Source: Ophiura sarsii (Eukaryota > Echinodermata > Ophiuroidea > Amphilepidida > Ophiuridae). From it: a DNA stretch of 64,000 nucleotides. The notes below the pieces were generated by a model that saw only the letters and a list, made by a program, of their open reading frames with translations, was not told the origin of the DNA and searched no databases. The translations under genes and the position numbers were made by a program. The stretch is taken from positions 27,410,234-27,474,233 of the forward strand of contig CM069456.1 of NCBI GenBank assembly GCA_035610835.1, read 5' to 3'. Below, one piece after another: positions 1 through 12,046 of this stretch. Each line of letters starts with the position of its first letter. Position 1 is the first letter of the stretch.

Positions 1-149
1 ACAAACACTACAAACAACATTTAAAGACAAATTCCACACATGTAGAGTGCACACCACCAAATAATATTTTGCATTTTGGCCATAAACGGCAGTGTTTGAA
101 ATTAAGATTGACCCCATCATAAGTGTAAATGTAACACCTAGAAAAGGTA

Positions 150-161
150 AAAAGTGCTGTA

Positions 162-195
<34 letters not shown>

Positions 196-240
196 TATTT
201 ATATAGCGCCCAAAACGTTGGTCCCTGGGCACTTTACAAG
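150..240 (-). repeat. SINE/LINE 3' tail with (ATT)n
   Basis: Read on the minus strand this is the sequence gcgctatataaat followed by an (ATT)n tail. The same tail ends the SINE at about 15140-15178 on the plus strand. Such tails are shared between SINEs and their partner LINEs. No tRNA-like head is recognisable beside it, so it is probably a 5'-truncated copy. Confidence 0.6.
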
Positions 241-250
241 CAAAAGGCCC

Positions 251-929
251 CATCCAAAAGATAAAAATACATTAAAAAAGAATAATTAACATAAAAACTA
301 TCAATACACATCATAATATAAGTCAAGCAACTACCATGAAATGTACCAACATGTTTCATAATTTGGCATTTGTAGGTTATTTCCTCCACATTAGGCCCAA
401 CATCTCTAGCTTTTTCTTGAATGGTATCATTTTACACGATTTCACTGTTTCCACCAATAGAGCTAAAACCCCTGATCTAATATAGGCAGCCTGTCCTACC
501 TAAGATAGATATCATTGGCCCGTAGCGGGGGAAAATGCTGGTTACCCCCCCCCCCCCCCACACAAAAGTGATTGTTTTTAAGCAGAAGACATCTAGATCT
601 TCAATAAAAACAATGATTTGAATGAACCAGTTTGCTCTAAAGGTGAAAAAATTAACACAAACTTGACCTCTTTACCACACAAAGCAATAGGGAACTGATT
701 TGGTGGTGTGGGACCTTAAGGAACAGGTAACCCAGCATTAAAGACATTCAGGTGGGGTGGGGTGATTAGACCTATTTGGGGGAATTAAAGGGTTTTTTAC
801 TTCATGCTATCCAATTTCAAGGCGTCAATCGAGGGAATCAAAACCAAATTTGTATGCATTTTTTTTGCAAGCTACGCGGTCATATGTCCAGAAATGTCAT
901 TCTAAAAGCCCATTTCAAACCAAAGCCAG
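251..929. other. Non-coding stretch with C-tract and diverged repeat
   Basis: No gene is visible. A run of C lies at about 545-559. The segment 724-800 (caggtaacccag, then ggggaattaaagggttttt) is a diverged third copy of the start of the tandem duplication that begins near 930; it resembles 980-1050 and 3706-3776. Confidence 0.5.
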
Positions 930-3640
930 AACTGAATATATAGAAAAATAAATTTGCACGCTACGCGCACATATTTTTAGAAACAGGTAACCCAGCGCTA
1001 CGGTCATTCGGGTGGTGGGAGATTACACCTATTCGGGGAATTAAAGGGTTTTTATATACTTTAATTATTCTATCCAATTTCAAAGCCCAGCATATGTCAA
1101 GGAATATCATGTTATCAGCCCTTTTAAAACCTGACATAGTGGCATAGCCAAAGGGGGTCATTGTTGGCTGTATGGGGGTTAAGATTGGCACCATTGGTTA
1201 ATTTGACAAGGGGAATCATGGACTTATGAACGACTTTCCTTAAAATATGATATAAAATGAAAATGTCTTAATTTCAAAGATATATGTGCCTGGAGAGCCT
1301 TTCCAGGGCCTTCAAAATGGCTGAAAACCTACAGCTCCAAGGGCCCCCTTAACCCTCGCCAGGGCTTCACCCCGGCACCAGACCAGGCCTTTATTTTTTT
1401 AGACCCCACATCAATTTCGTGCCCACGGGTAACAAGCATCCTGGCTAAACGCCCATGTACACTGTTTACGTTCTAGGTTAAGAAGAATTGTGAAGACATC
1501 TGGTAGTAGTGAATCAATATCCTGTGGTCAAGGGATAAGACAGTAAGTGTATATTAGTAGTAATTATTTGCATGTTTGAAATGTTTGCCGGCAATTCTCA
1601 GTATATCAGTGGTTTGGTATGTGCATTTTTTAATTTTTTAAAAATCAATTGACAATTTACATGATTTATGCTGTTACCTGCCCGGCCCTATACCTGCCTA
1701 TACCCTCTGATTTTACTCGCATTGATTTACTGATAGTGATAGCTTTGTGATGCGGGGCGCTATGGTGGTTCCCAATTTCAGCTGTTCAGGAATTCTGGCG
1801 TAATATGGCGCCGTCAATATTAATGAGTCCCTTGTATGGTGCGGTACCAATTGAACTATTGCGTAAACATGGTAAACTTAACTTTTGAGTCACGAGAGAA
1901 CAATTTTTGAGAAAAGATGGGATACCGCCCTGGTTTGACCGTGGCGTTGCTTATAACAATAAGGCAAAAAACAAGAAAGAGGTTGTGTTGCCCTCACCTA
2001 CCGACCCTAAAACTCTTGTTATGTTCGTCGCCCGCGCCATTTAATTTCGTCATGCTTTTCACCATCACTGAAAATAAAAAGCGAGTCATCATCGTAAAAC
2101 TGAGTCAATTTGTCTCCACAGTGACACTTTATTGATCAAAATGAGTCATTTTGTCTCCACAGTAACCCCATTTATGAAAAGTGAGTCACTTGACTCAGAA
2201 AATATTTTGTATGTACTTGCCATGCCCGCACCGACGCGACACCAGCACACCAGCTCTAGTCTTACTTAGCCTTATTTACACACTGTCACTATCTCGAGTC
2301 ACAATTTAAACAAAATTGAGGGTCTTGCTCTATTAGTACGGTATTATATTTTATTATGAATTTTCCCGGATGAATTCTGTTACGAATATCACTAGCGTGA
2401 GAATTCATGCTCACACAGCATACACTAACAGCACCATCCAACTTATCGCAACTGTTGGTTGGCTTTGGCTTTTATAATAACGTGACCATACAATACAAGT
2501 GCAAAATGTGCAAATATTACCCAAATTAAACCATTCAGGTTTACGTTATAAAGTACATTGATTAAGAATATGTTGGCAATATTTTCACATGTTTAAATAA
2601 TTATTATAGAATACAACAATGCATCCTATTTTTAAAAATAGGTTGTGTTTTGTATCATAATTGCTTTATTTGTCATGATTGTTTTAAGTTTTACAAAGAT
2701 TGTACGATGGTTAATTAATTAGACTGCACATAAAGTGTAATAAATCACAAATATTTTTTAGTGGAACATGAATACAGGACCAATGCACTGATAAGTCAAC
2801 CAAAGGCTAAAATTGTTCTTGTCATGTAATTGTTAGGCGGTAGAAAAGTATGGTTTGCGTACAATCTTGTGTAAAATTCACATACCGAAACCTGGTGGTG
2901 GTACATATCGTGGTTTTTGTCTTTCCATGATGTAACAACAGTATGTGGCTTAAAGCAATACTTGACAAATTGTGCTTCTGATTTGAATTACAAAGTATCT
3001 TTTTAGTTTCTACGTATTGGGAAATATGTAGCTTTGAATTTTAATGAGACGGTCACTTGTGCTTGCTCAATGCTAGCCTATAATTTGCTTTGTAATTCAG
3101 ATTGGTTGAGAATATCAAAATCATGTATGTATATGATAAGCAAGTTTGATAATGGACCTATGGCACATATAATCTCCTGGCCACAGTAAATTTGACATAC
3201 GCGGGCGCTGCTTTGGTCAGCTACGTGCGCATGCTTGAAAACTCACAAAATGCAGCTAACCAATCAGAGCCGTAGTGCGCACCACAGATGACCGTTGCAC
3301 CGTTTTGGGGTGAGGTTGAACTCTCGTACTTTACGCGAGTGCAACCTGATCATGTGACATGCGTCCATTTAGAACAGAGTGCATTCTGGAAAAAAAACCT
3401 CTCAGTGGGATTGGGAAGAGACGGGATACAATGCACTGGGTTGCTGCCTGATTCTGAATTATCGAACTAACTTAATTGTGTATTATTTAATGTTTAAACT
3501 CATGACACTTCACTTACTGTATAACAAAGCAATGGGGTCGTATGTATCACTTTTAACCTCTTTTATGTGGAGATTGACAAATGATCAAAAGAAAAACAAT
3601 GTTTACCTGGATGTGAGAACTATCATTCAGCCAGAACTAT
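930..3640. repeat. Large tandem duplication, copy 1
   Basis: This ~2.7 kb block is followed head-to-tail by a near-identical copy at about 3655-7185. Matching landmarks include aaacaggtaacccagcgcta, the CCAAT-like aaccaatcagagccg (3259 and 6621), and the final caatgtttacctggatg. Copy 1 alone carries about 160 bp at 2056-2217. It lacks the 827-bp TIR element and the ~190-bp segment (about 6796-6985) found in copy 2. Confidence 0.85.
2056..2217. repeat. Copy-1-specific segment with TGAGTCA motifs
   Basis: This segment is absent from the second duplication copy, where caccat joins directly to acatgccatgcccg. It contains five gagtca/tgactc motifs, four of them with the form tgagtca or its reverse. 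Two sit in a repeated phrase (tgagtca, then tttgtctccacagt). The motif resembles an AP-1 site, but nothing here shows that it is functional. Confidence 0.4.
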
Positions 3641-4281
3641 CATTCAGCCAGAACTGAATATTATATAATAAGATAAATTTGCACGCTACGTGCCCATGTT
3701 TTTAGAAACAGGTAACCCAGCGCTACGGTCATTCGGGTGGTGGGAGATTACGCCTATTCGGGGAATTAAAGGGTTTTTATATACTTTAATTCTATCCAAT
3801 TTCAAAGCGCGCATATGTCAAGGAATATCATTTTATAAGCCCTTTTAAAACCTGGCATAGTGGCATAGCCAAAGGGGGTCATTGTTGGCTGTATGGGGGT
3901 TAAGATTGGCACCATTGGTTAATTTGACAAGGGGAATCATGGACTTATGAACGACTTTCCTTAAAATATGATATAAAATGAAAATGTCTTAATTTCAAAG
4001 ATATATGTGCCAGGAGAGCCCTTCCAAGGCCTTCAAAATGGCTGAAAACCTACAGCTCCAAGGGCCCCCTTAACCCTCGCCAGGGCTTCACCCCGGCACC
4101 AGACCAGGCCTTTATTTTTTTAGACCCCACATCAATTTTGTGTCCCACGGGTAACAAGCATCCTGGCTAAACGCCCATGTACACTGTTTACGTTCTAGGT
4201 TAAGAAGAATTGTGAAGACATCTGGTAGTAGTGAATCAATATCCTGTGGTCAAGGGATAAGACAGTAAGTGTTTATTAGTA

Positions 4282-4613
4282 TAGGTTTTCCCAGTTAGTT
4301 TAACACTTTATTCATTATATTTCATATCTCGTTAAGTTTGAATTCGTCCCAAAATTTTGAAGGTTGCATTTGTTAAAGTAAATTTCGTCTTTGGTCAAGT
4401 ATATTCATATTTTGCGCAATGAATTTCATTTAATGTTCATTTTATTTTGTCCTTACACACTTCCATTTCGTCTGATACAGCGGTAACCTACTAATGTAGG
4501 CCTATACATTTATTTCGTCTTTGATCAAATAGTTTCATATTCAGTTCACTTTATTTCGTCCCATGTGGAACGTCCTGCCTAGAAGCATGTAAAATCCAGC
4601 TATAGGCCTATAC

Positions 4614-4644
<31 letters not shown>

Positions 4645-5108
4645 TTTCTTTCTTTCTTTCTTTCTTGTTCGTTCTTTTTTTCTTTTATTTCATATGATTT
4701 ATATCACCAACATTCTTGAATGACTTAATGGGACTTTGTGCAAGTTGTTTGCACTTTGGTGTGGTATCTTTAGAGTGGTAAAACCATGCAAAAACAATAT
4801 CCACGTTTTCAGTTTTATGTAGGCCTATACACCTGACGAATATATGTGATAAAAGTATTAAAAATAATGAACAAAGACGAATTATATTTGTGCATAGACC
4901 CGCTACCCATCAGGTGATACGAATTCAATCCTTCCTTGACGAAAAGAAATGACCAATGAATTAAATGAAATGGTCATACTTTGAAATATAATGCTCATTG
5001 ACGAAATGTATCTAACAAAATGCGTAAGTCAGATTTTGGGGACGAATTCTAACTTAACGAGATATGAAATATAATGAAAAAAGTGTTAAACTAACTGGGA
5101 AAACCTAT
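4282..5108. mobile_element. Non-autonomous TIR transposon inserted in copy 2
   Basis: The left end reads taggttttcccagttagttt and the right end is its reverse complement; the inverted match extends about 70 bp inward (cacttt, atctcgttaa, gaattcgtcccc). The element is absent at the equivalent site in copy 1 (about 1560), where attagta runs straight into gtaattatttgc. This implies a TA target duplication. No transposase is visible. The interior repeats the phrase atttcgtc many times. Confidence 0.8.
4610..4668. repeat. (TA)n and (TTTC)n microsatellites
   Basis: An uninterrupted TA run of about 30 bp is followed by about five TTTC units, in the interior of the TIR element of copy 2. Confidence 0.9.
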
Positions 5109-5354
5109 AGTAATTATTTGCATGTTTGAAATGTTTGCCGGCAATTCTCAGTATATCAGTGGTTTGGTATGTGCATTTTTTAATTTTTTTAAAATCAATT
5201 GACGATTTACATGATTTATGCTGTTACCTGCCCGGCCCTATACCTGCCTATACGCTCTGACTTTACTTGCATTGATTTACTGATAGTGATAGCTTTGTGA
5301 TGCGGGGCGCTATGGTGGTTCCCAATTTCAGCTGTTCAGGAATTCTGGCGTAAT

Positions 5355-5660
5355 ATGGCGCCGTCAATATTAATGAGTCCCTTGTATGGTGCGGTACCAA
5401 TTGAACTATTGCGTAAACATGGTAAACTTAACTTTTGAGTCACGAGAGAACAATTTTTGAGAAAAGATGGGATACCTCCCTGGTTTGACCGTGGCGTTGC
5501 TTATAACAATAAGGCAAAAAGCAAGAAAGAGGTTGTGTTGCCCTCACCTACCGACCCTAAAACTCTTGTTATGTTCGTCGCCCGCGCCAATTCATTTCGT
5601 CATGCTTTTCACCATACATGCCATGCCCGCACCGACGCGACACCAGCACAACAGCTCTAG
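5355..5660 (+). pseudogene. Unrecognised decayed ORF (duplicated at 1806)
   Basis: An ATG at 5355 opens a 27-codon frame beginning MAPSILMSPLYGAV that ends at a TGA at 5436. The same frame continues as VTREQFLRKDGIPPWFDRG and on to about 5660. The identical stop is present in copy 1, so it predates the duplication. The family is not recognised. It could be an old gene fragment or chance coding potential in a relatively GC-rich patch. Confidence 0.2.
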
Positions 5661-7185
5661 TCTTACTTAGCCCTATTTACACACTGTCACTATCTCGAGT
5701 CACAATTTAAACAACACTGAGGGTCTTGCTCTATTAGTACGGTATTATATTTTATTATGAATTTTCCCAGATGAATTCTGTTACGAATATCCCTAGCGCG
5801 GGAATTCATGCTCACACAGCATACACTAACAGCACCATCCAACTTATCGCAACTGTTGGTTGGCTTTGGCTTTTATAATAACGTGACCATACAATACAAG
5901 TGCAAAATGTGCAAATATTACCCAAATTAAACCATATGTTGGCAATATTTTCACATGTGTAAATAATTATTATAGAATACAACAATGCATCCTATTTTTA
6001 AAAATAGGTTGTGTTTTTGTATCATAATTGCTTTATTTGTCATGATTGTTTTAAGTTTTACAAAGATTGTACGATGGTTAATTAATAAGACTGCACATAA
6101 AGTGTAATAAATCACAAATATTTTTTTAGTGGAACATACGGAACCAATGAACTGATAAGTCAACCAAAGGCTAAACATTTTCTTGCCATGTAATTGTTAG
6201 GCGGTAGAAAAAAATGGTTTGCGTACAATCTTGTGTAAAATTCACATACCGAAACCTGGCGGTGGTACATATCGTGGTTTTTGTCTTTCCATGATGTAAC
6301 AACAGTATGTGGCTTAAAGCAATACTTGACAAATTGTACTTCTGATTTGATTTACAAAGTATCTTTTTAGTTTCTACATATTGGGAAATATGTAGCTTTG
6401 AATTTTAATGAGACGGTCACGTGCTGTGTTTGCTCAATGCTAGCCTATAATTTGCTTTGTAATTCAGATTGGTTGAGAATATCAAAATCATGTATGTATA
6501 TGATAAGCTAGTTTGATAATGGACCTACGGCACATATAATCTCCTGGCCACAGTTTGACATACGTGGGCGCTGCTTTGGTCAGCTACGTGCGCATGCTTG
6601 AAAACTCACAAAATGCAGCTAACCAATCAGAGCCGTGAGGTCGAGATTACGTAGTGCGCACCACAGATGACCGTTGCACCGTTTTGGGGTGAGTTTGAAA
6701 TCTCGTACTTTACGCGAGTTCAACCTGATCATGTGACGTGCGTCCATTTAGAACAGAGTGCATTCTGGAAAAAATCTCTCAGTGGGATTGGGAAGAGATG
6801 GGATATAAACATCGGTGTAAATCACGCCAACAGTAATACACAGGGATCCCAGTGGTGGTATGCCTTACAAATTCAAAGTATTTTAAGCATTCTGGGCAGT
6901 GATCCACAACTTCCAGCACCTGTTAACGTAAGTAATGGGGATATAGCGGGAGAATTTGCGTGTACCTGGCATATCCGGACTGTGCTATCCCACAATGCAC
7001 TGGGTTGCTGCCTGAATTATCGAACTAACTAAATTGTGTATTATTTAATTTTGAACTCATGACACCTCACTTACTGTATAACAAAGCAATGGGGTCATAT
7101 GTATATCACTTTTAACCTCTTTTATGTAGAGATTGGCAAATGATCAAAAGAAAAACAATGTTTACCTGGATGGGAGAACTATCAT

Positions 7186-8070
7186 TCTTAACCCGTGATT
7201 GGTAAGAGGCTTATTTTATTTGCCTGACACTAGCAGGAGAAATAACTGTTGATGAGCAGTGTAACCCTGGTTGTGAACATTCCCAGGTGTAGAAAGAGCC
7301 AGTGCCAGAATCCATTTATATTCTGGCAGAGCTTTCTTAATTATTTGCTCCGTGGCGCCCATTAAACCTTTTGAATAAATGTTTTATCAACTTTTTACCG
7401 ATGTATACATTTTATTCACAATTATTACATAAAACTAGAGAAAGTACCCAAGGAAATGAGAGGGTTTACATTTGTCAGTCTTTTGGTATATCGGAGAAAC
7501 AGGAAAATAACTGTTGAAGACTGTAAATGGGTTTTGTTTCTGTTCAGTTTATTTCCAATTGTAAACAAAGGGCCAAATGGCTGTGTGTTGGGGGGTGGGG
7601 GGGGGGGGGGGGGGGGGGTGGCGGGTGTGTTGGGGGGGGGGGTGGCAGCACTCATTCATAACATTGTAATCATCGGGTGCTTTGCAAGGCTAGAATTGTC
7701 TACAGGAAAATAATGTAGGGGTCTTTTCATTTTTCTTTATGAAAAAACTGGTTGATTTAATGTAATTTCAGGATTTTACTGGCGTATGAATACACATCGA
7801 TTTGCGGTAAGAAGCCATATTTCAGTATCGAAAATACAGGCCTGTTCTAAAGGGGCATTGATAGAAAAATGTAATTGGTCACTCCGACCTGAACATTAGA
7901 TACGATTAAATAAAATCGGTAGTATACAATCACAAATGTTCATGATATGAGTTGCAAGGTAACTCGAAATATTCATGATCTTCCAAAGCTTTCGTATTCA
8001 CCCTTAAAGGGGCATAGAGAGATTTCTCAAAATATGGAATTCAACATTTTTACCTTGTTTAGATAGATGA
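7186..8070. repeat. Non-coding stretch with 50-bp G-rich tract
   Basis: No gene is visible. A G-rich tract spans about 7590-7643. Two diverged copies of a short terminus, aaaggggcat(t/a)gagag-like, occur at about 7849 and 8006. They match the ends of the TTAA-flanked element at 21344-22768. The glycine- and proline-rich reading frames across the G tract are low-complexity artefacts. Confidence 0.5.
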
Positions 8071-8494
8071 TACAGTTAAGCCCACAATTATTCATACCCC
8101 TTGGAAAATATGAGTTTTTTGCGTTTTTCTCATATCTATACCAGCTGGAGTGGTGGAACTTTCGCTTTACACTAAAGACAATTAGTTTGCAAGTACAAAT
8201 CAATATATTTGGTCTCAACATTTTTTGCATAACAATAGAATTGAACAAGAATTGTGTTTTTATGCCTGTCCAAAATTATTCATACCCCATACCAACTCTC
8301 AGGATTGAGGCCACTTTTTGTGATAATACACATGTTTTTGACATTCCAAACATTCTTTATATTGTGTGATAGGCTTTTATATTGTTATGTAATTATTCCA
8401 TGATGTGTGCATACAATGTGGATGCATTACAAATGTGTCCTATTGAATGTACAATGAGGGATATTATAGGACAACACTCTAGCTCATTGACAGC

Positions 8495-8880
8495 ATGGCG
8501 AAGAAGATCAATAACTTTTTTGTGCATATTGTGAATGCTCACAGAGAGGGGAAAGGCTACAGAGCTATTTCGAAACAATTCCAAGTGCAAGAATCTACCA
8601 GACAAAGCATAATTAGCAAGAACAAGACGTTCAACTCACTAAAAAACATTGAAGGATGCAGTCGGAAGCCAGCGGTGTCCCCTTGTTTGGCAAGAAAAGT
8701 ATTGTGAAAGGCCAACAACAATCCACAGATCACCATCAATGCTCTCCTGAACAACCTTGGCAATTATTGGACCAAGATATCATGGCAGACACTCCAGCAT
8801 ATATGGCACATGAGAGGTCTCCATGGAGGCCGACCAAGAAAGACTCTACTCCTTAAAAGAGACACAGAGAAACTTGTCTT
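8495..8880 (+). pseudogene. Tc1-like transposase N-terminal fragment, left arm
   Basis: The frame from the ATG at 8495 encodes the paired-like helix-turn-helix start of a Tc1 transposase: GKGYRAISKQF, then SIISKNKTF and a GCSRKPAVSP linker. Compared with the sister copy at 19.8 kb (KVLRKANNNPQITI), an arginine codon has become a stop at about 8705. A frame change follows before HMRGLHGGRPRKT. The DDE catalytic region is missing. This is a dead fragment inside the fold-back element. Confidence 0.75.
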
Positions 8881-8889
8881 GCATCTTAA

Positions 8890-9347
8890 ACAACCCCAAC
8901 ACTGAAGACCAAAAACTTGGATCTTTGTCCAGAAGTGCTCTTGCAAATGCTAGATGAGTTTCTCATTGTCTCTTTTCAGGAGTAGAGTCTTTCTTGGTCG
9001 GAGTCCATGGAGAACTCTTGTGTACTATGTCTGCTGGAGTGCCTGCCTTAATATCTTGGTCCAAGACTCACCAAGGTTGTTCAGGAGATCATTGACGGTG
9101 ATATGTGGATTGTTGTTGGCCTTTCACCATACTTTCCTTGTCAAACAAGGGGACACTGTTGGCTTCCGACCGTGTTCTTCAGGGTTTTTAACTGATTTTA
9201 ACTGTCTTGTTCTTCCTAATCATGCTTTATATGGTAGAATTTGGCACTTGAAATTACTTCGAAATAGCTTTGCAGCCTTTCCCTTCTTTGTGAGCATTCA
9301 CAATGCACAAAAAGGTCCTCACTGAGTTATTTGATCTCCTTCGCCAT
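8890..9347 (-). pseudogene. Tc1-like transposase N-terminal fragment, right arm
   Basis: This is the inverted partner of the left-arm fragment. The minus strand reads from an ATG at 9347 into NAHKEGKGCKAISK. Further in, with frame changes, come the PRKT region and the FAR..DKDPSFWSSVL-like stretch that in intact Tc1 transposases precedes the first catalytic aspartate region. It extends slightly further than the left arm, which creates the asymmetric centre. It is non-functional. Confidence 0.65.
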
Positions 9348-10272
9348 GCTGTCAAAGAGCTATTGTGTTGTCCTATAATATCCCTCAATGTACATTCAGT
9401 AGGACACATTTGTAATGCATCCACATTGTATGCACACATCATGGAATAATTACATAACAATATAAAAGCCTATCACACAATATAAAGAATGTTTGGAATG
9501 TCAAAAACATGTGCATTATCACAAAAAGTGGCCTCAATCCTGAGAGTTGGTATGGGGTATGAATAATTTTGGACAGGCATAAAAACACAATTCTTGTACA
9601 ATTCTATTGTTATGCAAAAAATGTTGAGCCCAAATATATTGATTTGTACTTGCAAACTAATTGTCTTTAGTGTAAAGCGAAAGTTCCACCCCTCCAGCTG
9701 GTATAGATATGAGAAAAACGCAAAAAACTCATATTTTCCAAGGGGTATGAATAATTGTGGGCTTAACTGTATATATAGAAACCCTCTCATGTAAGATTTC
9801 TTCCAAAAAAATCAGTAAAAATGAAAAATAAAGACATTTTCTCAGCATTTCCGAAGGTATATTAGTGCTTTTCACTTTTTTTTTGTATTTTGGTTAAAAA
9901 TCACCACCAATTGAATCAGGGAAGTGAGGTCATGACTGCACCACGCAACAAGCCATCATAGTCCGGACGGCACGCTTTAAACAGCGTGGGACTCCAGAAA
10001 TCAAAAAGTAAACAAAAGCGTGGGGGTTAGAATATTTCTCATATAAAGGGTGTAGTTGTATAAAGCGTGGAGATAAAATAAAAAGGGTGGGGGTTAAACA
10101 AATCACATGCAGATAAAGTAGTTTAATTCATTTTGAAAGAAATTGTAAAAAAATAGGACATTTGCCACCATGCAATTTCAGCGCATTATTTCAATCACGT
10201 TTCAACATTTTCCGACGAATGTTTTGGTACGGACAGCCCGTCTCCCATGAATCATATCGTATTAAGGAAGGG

Positions 10273-10465
10273 TCTATTCGCAGTACGATACTGCGGATAA
10301 GAAGGGGTTGCCAACTTATTCGCAGTACGATACTGCGGATAAGAAGGGTTGACCAGCTTATTCGCAGTACGATACTGCGGATAAGAAGGGGATGCTAGCT
10401 TATTCGCAGTACGATACTGCGAATAAAAAGGGGTTGCCAGCTTATCCGCAGTACGACAGTGCAAC
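10273..10465. repeat. 42-bp palindromic tandem repeat, five units
   Basis: The core cgcagtacgatactgcg starts at 10279, 10321, 10363, 10405 and 10447, an exact 42-bp period. Each core sits in a near-palindrome from ttattc to gaataa or gataa. The linkers (gaaggggttgccagc) are conserved between units. Both strands stay open over the array only because 42 is a multiple of three. A diverged relative of the core lies at 11570-11625. Confidence 0.9.
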
Positions 10466-10619
10466 AGTTTAACTGACTTTTTAACGTTTTATGTCTCCTT
10501 TATAAGGGAAGTGTCAACCCTTTTTGGCGCAAAATGATCAAGCATTGTAACTTTTAACTATAAATGTGTACATAAAAGTATATATATTTTTTAATGGAAT
10601 GAGTCAGAGTCAGAGCTGA

Positions 10620-10995
10620 CTCTATTTTGGGTATCAAATCGCATTCAAATCGATTTTGACGCCCAAAAAGGCCCTAGTAGTTGAGAGGGTAAACTCCGGG
10701 GGTAAACTACAACTAACCTAATCGATTTTGGCGCCAAAAAGTTAGGGTCTCAGGGTTAGTAGTTGAGAAGGGGGGGGGGGGGGTAAACCACTAACAAAAC
10801 ACCCTCTTATGTCATTAATATTGATTTTGGTGCCAAAAGAGTTACCGGGTCTCATAGTAGTTGAGAGCTGAGACTAATATTACTATAAAGAGATAGGAAG
10901 TTATATTGAGTCTCAGGTTGAGAGGGAGTAAACTACTAACCTCAACAAGTCAGGGTCTTAGGTTAGTAGTTGAGAGGGGTAAACTCAGTTCCCAA
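10620..10995. repeat. Degenerate ~100-bp tandem repeat
   Basis: The phrases gattttggcgccaaaa, gggtctcagggttag and tagttgagagggtaaac recur about four times with poor conservation. A G tract lies at about 10770-10782. Confidence 0.55.
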
Positions 10996-12046
10996 AATGT
11001 TGGTGAGGGAGGGCAACCAACCAGTTTAATGTTAGCCTAAAATTAATATGGACAACAAATTGATCGTCAAAGCTTGTTCGAAATATACAAAAAAAAAAAC
11101 ATGTTCCGGATTCTGGATGATAGAGTAAATATTTTAATCAACTGCAAAACAAACTTCTGGAATTACAGTACATCAATACATAATATGTGTAAAAGTCTCC
11201 CTTGTCACCATCAATAACGAATGCAATTGTATCAGCATTTTACATGGTTATAGGGTGGTATTCCAACATATTTAAAACATTGTTTTAATCAAGTTTTTCT
11301 TTTGTTTTTTTTAGTAGAAACAACAATAATGGCATAATAATTTTTGATGTTCATCTTGAATTCTGAAGTTAAAAAAATTCAACATGACATTGTGTCCCTT
11401 TCTTTAAGTAAAAAGTCAAATAAACTTTCATTTCTCTGAAGTGCCAGTGACCAAAGCATTAATTGTATATTTGCAAATGTTAATAACTACTAGTGAAAGC
11501 TTGAGGGATGGACCAAACGACATCCGGGTATTTTCCAGGGTATCTGATTTGTGATTGGCTATAAACCGTACTGCGAATAGTAGACAAACTGTTATAATTC
11601 GCAGTATCTTACTGGGAATAGCCAGTTCGTATCGTAAATTCTGCTCTATTTTGCCATATTTCAAAGCCAGCTTTTAATTTGCTATGTTGGTACCACCCAA
11701 AATATTACTGTTGTGCCCTAGAATTATTTATTTTGATGATGGAAATGTGCCAAAAGTAGGTAGTATTTTGATATCATCAACTTCCGAAAACTTCCGAATT
11801 CGGAAGCATTACACTATTTTAGCTTAATAATACCAGGGAGGTGTAATTAGTAATAACATCTCTCTGATAATACATTGCATGCATGACGCAAATTTGATGG
11901 ACCCCTAAAAAGCTCTTGGGATACAAAAATGTCCCATTTTCGGTATAAAGGGTGGGGGTTGAACATTCCCAAATAAAAAGGGTGGCTCTGTAAAAAGGGT
12001 GGGGGTAAAATAAAAAGGGTGGGGGTCTGACCCCTGTCCGGACAGT

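Larger units (their letters stand above)
3655..7185. repeat. Large tandem duplication, copy 2
   Basis: This is the second head-to-tail copy of the block at 930-3640. It differs by the insertion of a TIR element (4282-5108), loss of the AP-1-like segment, and an extra segment at about 6796-6985. The presence or absence of these segments dates them relative to the duplication. Confidence 0.85.
8073..9769. mobile_element. Palindromic Tc1-like fold-back element
   Basis: The element begins cagttaagcccacaattatt at 8073 and ends with the reverse complement at 9769. It is flanked by TA on both sides (8071-8072 and 9770-9771), the Tc1/mariner target duplication. The two arms, about 8073-8880 and 8953-9769, are inverted copies of the 5' half of a Tc1-like transposon, each with the start of the transposase. 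A ~70-bp asymmetric centre joins them. No complete DDE transposase remains. A transcript across it could fold into a hairpin of about 0.8 kb. Confidence 0.88.
9957..12046. mobile_element. Probable ~2.1 kb inverted-repeat transposon
   Basis: The left end catagtccggac matches the reverse complement of the right end (cactgtccggac) with two differences. Just inside both ends lie repeated ccaccctttttatttta-type motifs: gggtgggggttaaac at about 10085 and three copies at 11947-12030. No transposase is seen. A target duplication was not resolved, so the exact ends are uncertain. Confidence 0.45.

Noticed and set aside
7425..7713. Glycine- and proline-rich ORFs
   Set aside because: They are translations of a G tract on both strands and have no domain content.
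10273..10465. CRISPR-like appearance of the 42-bp palindromic array
   Set aside because: Units are continuous, spacers are not unique, there are no cas genes, and the surroundings are eukaryotic.
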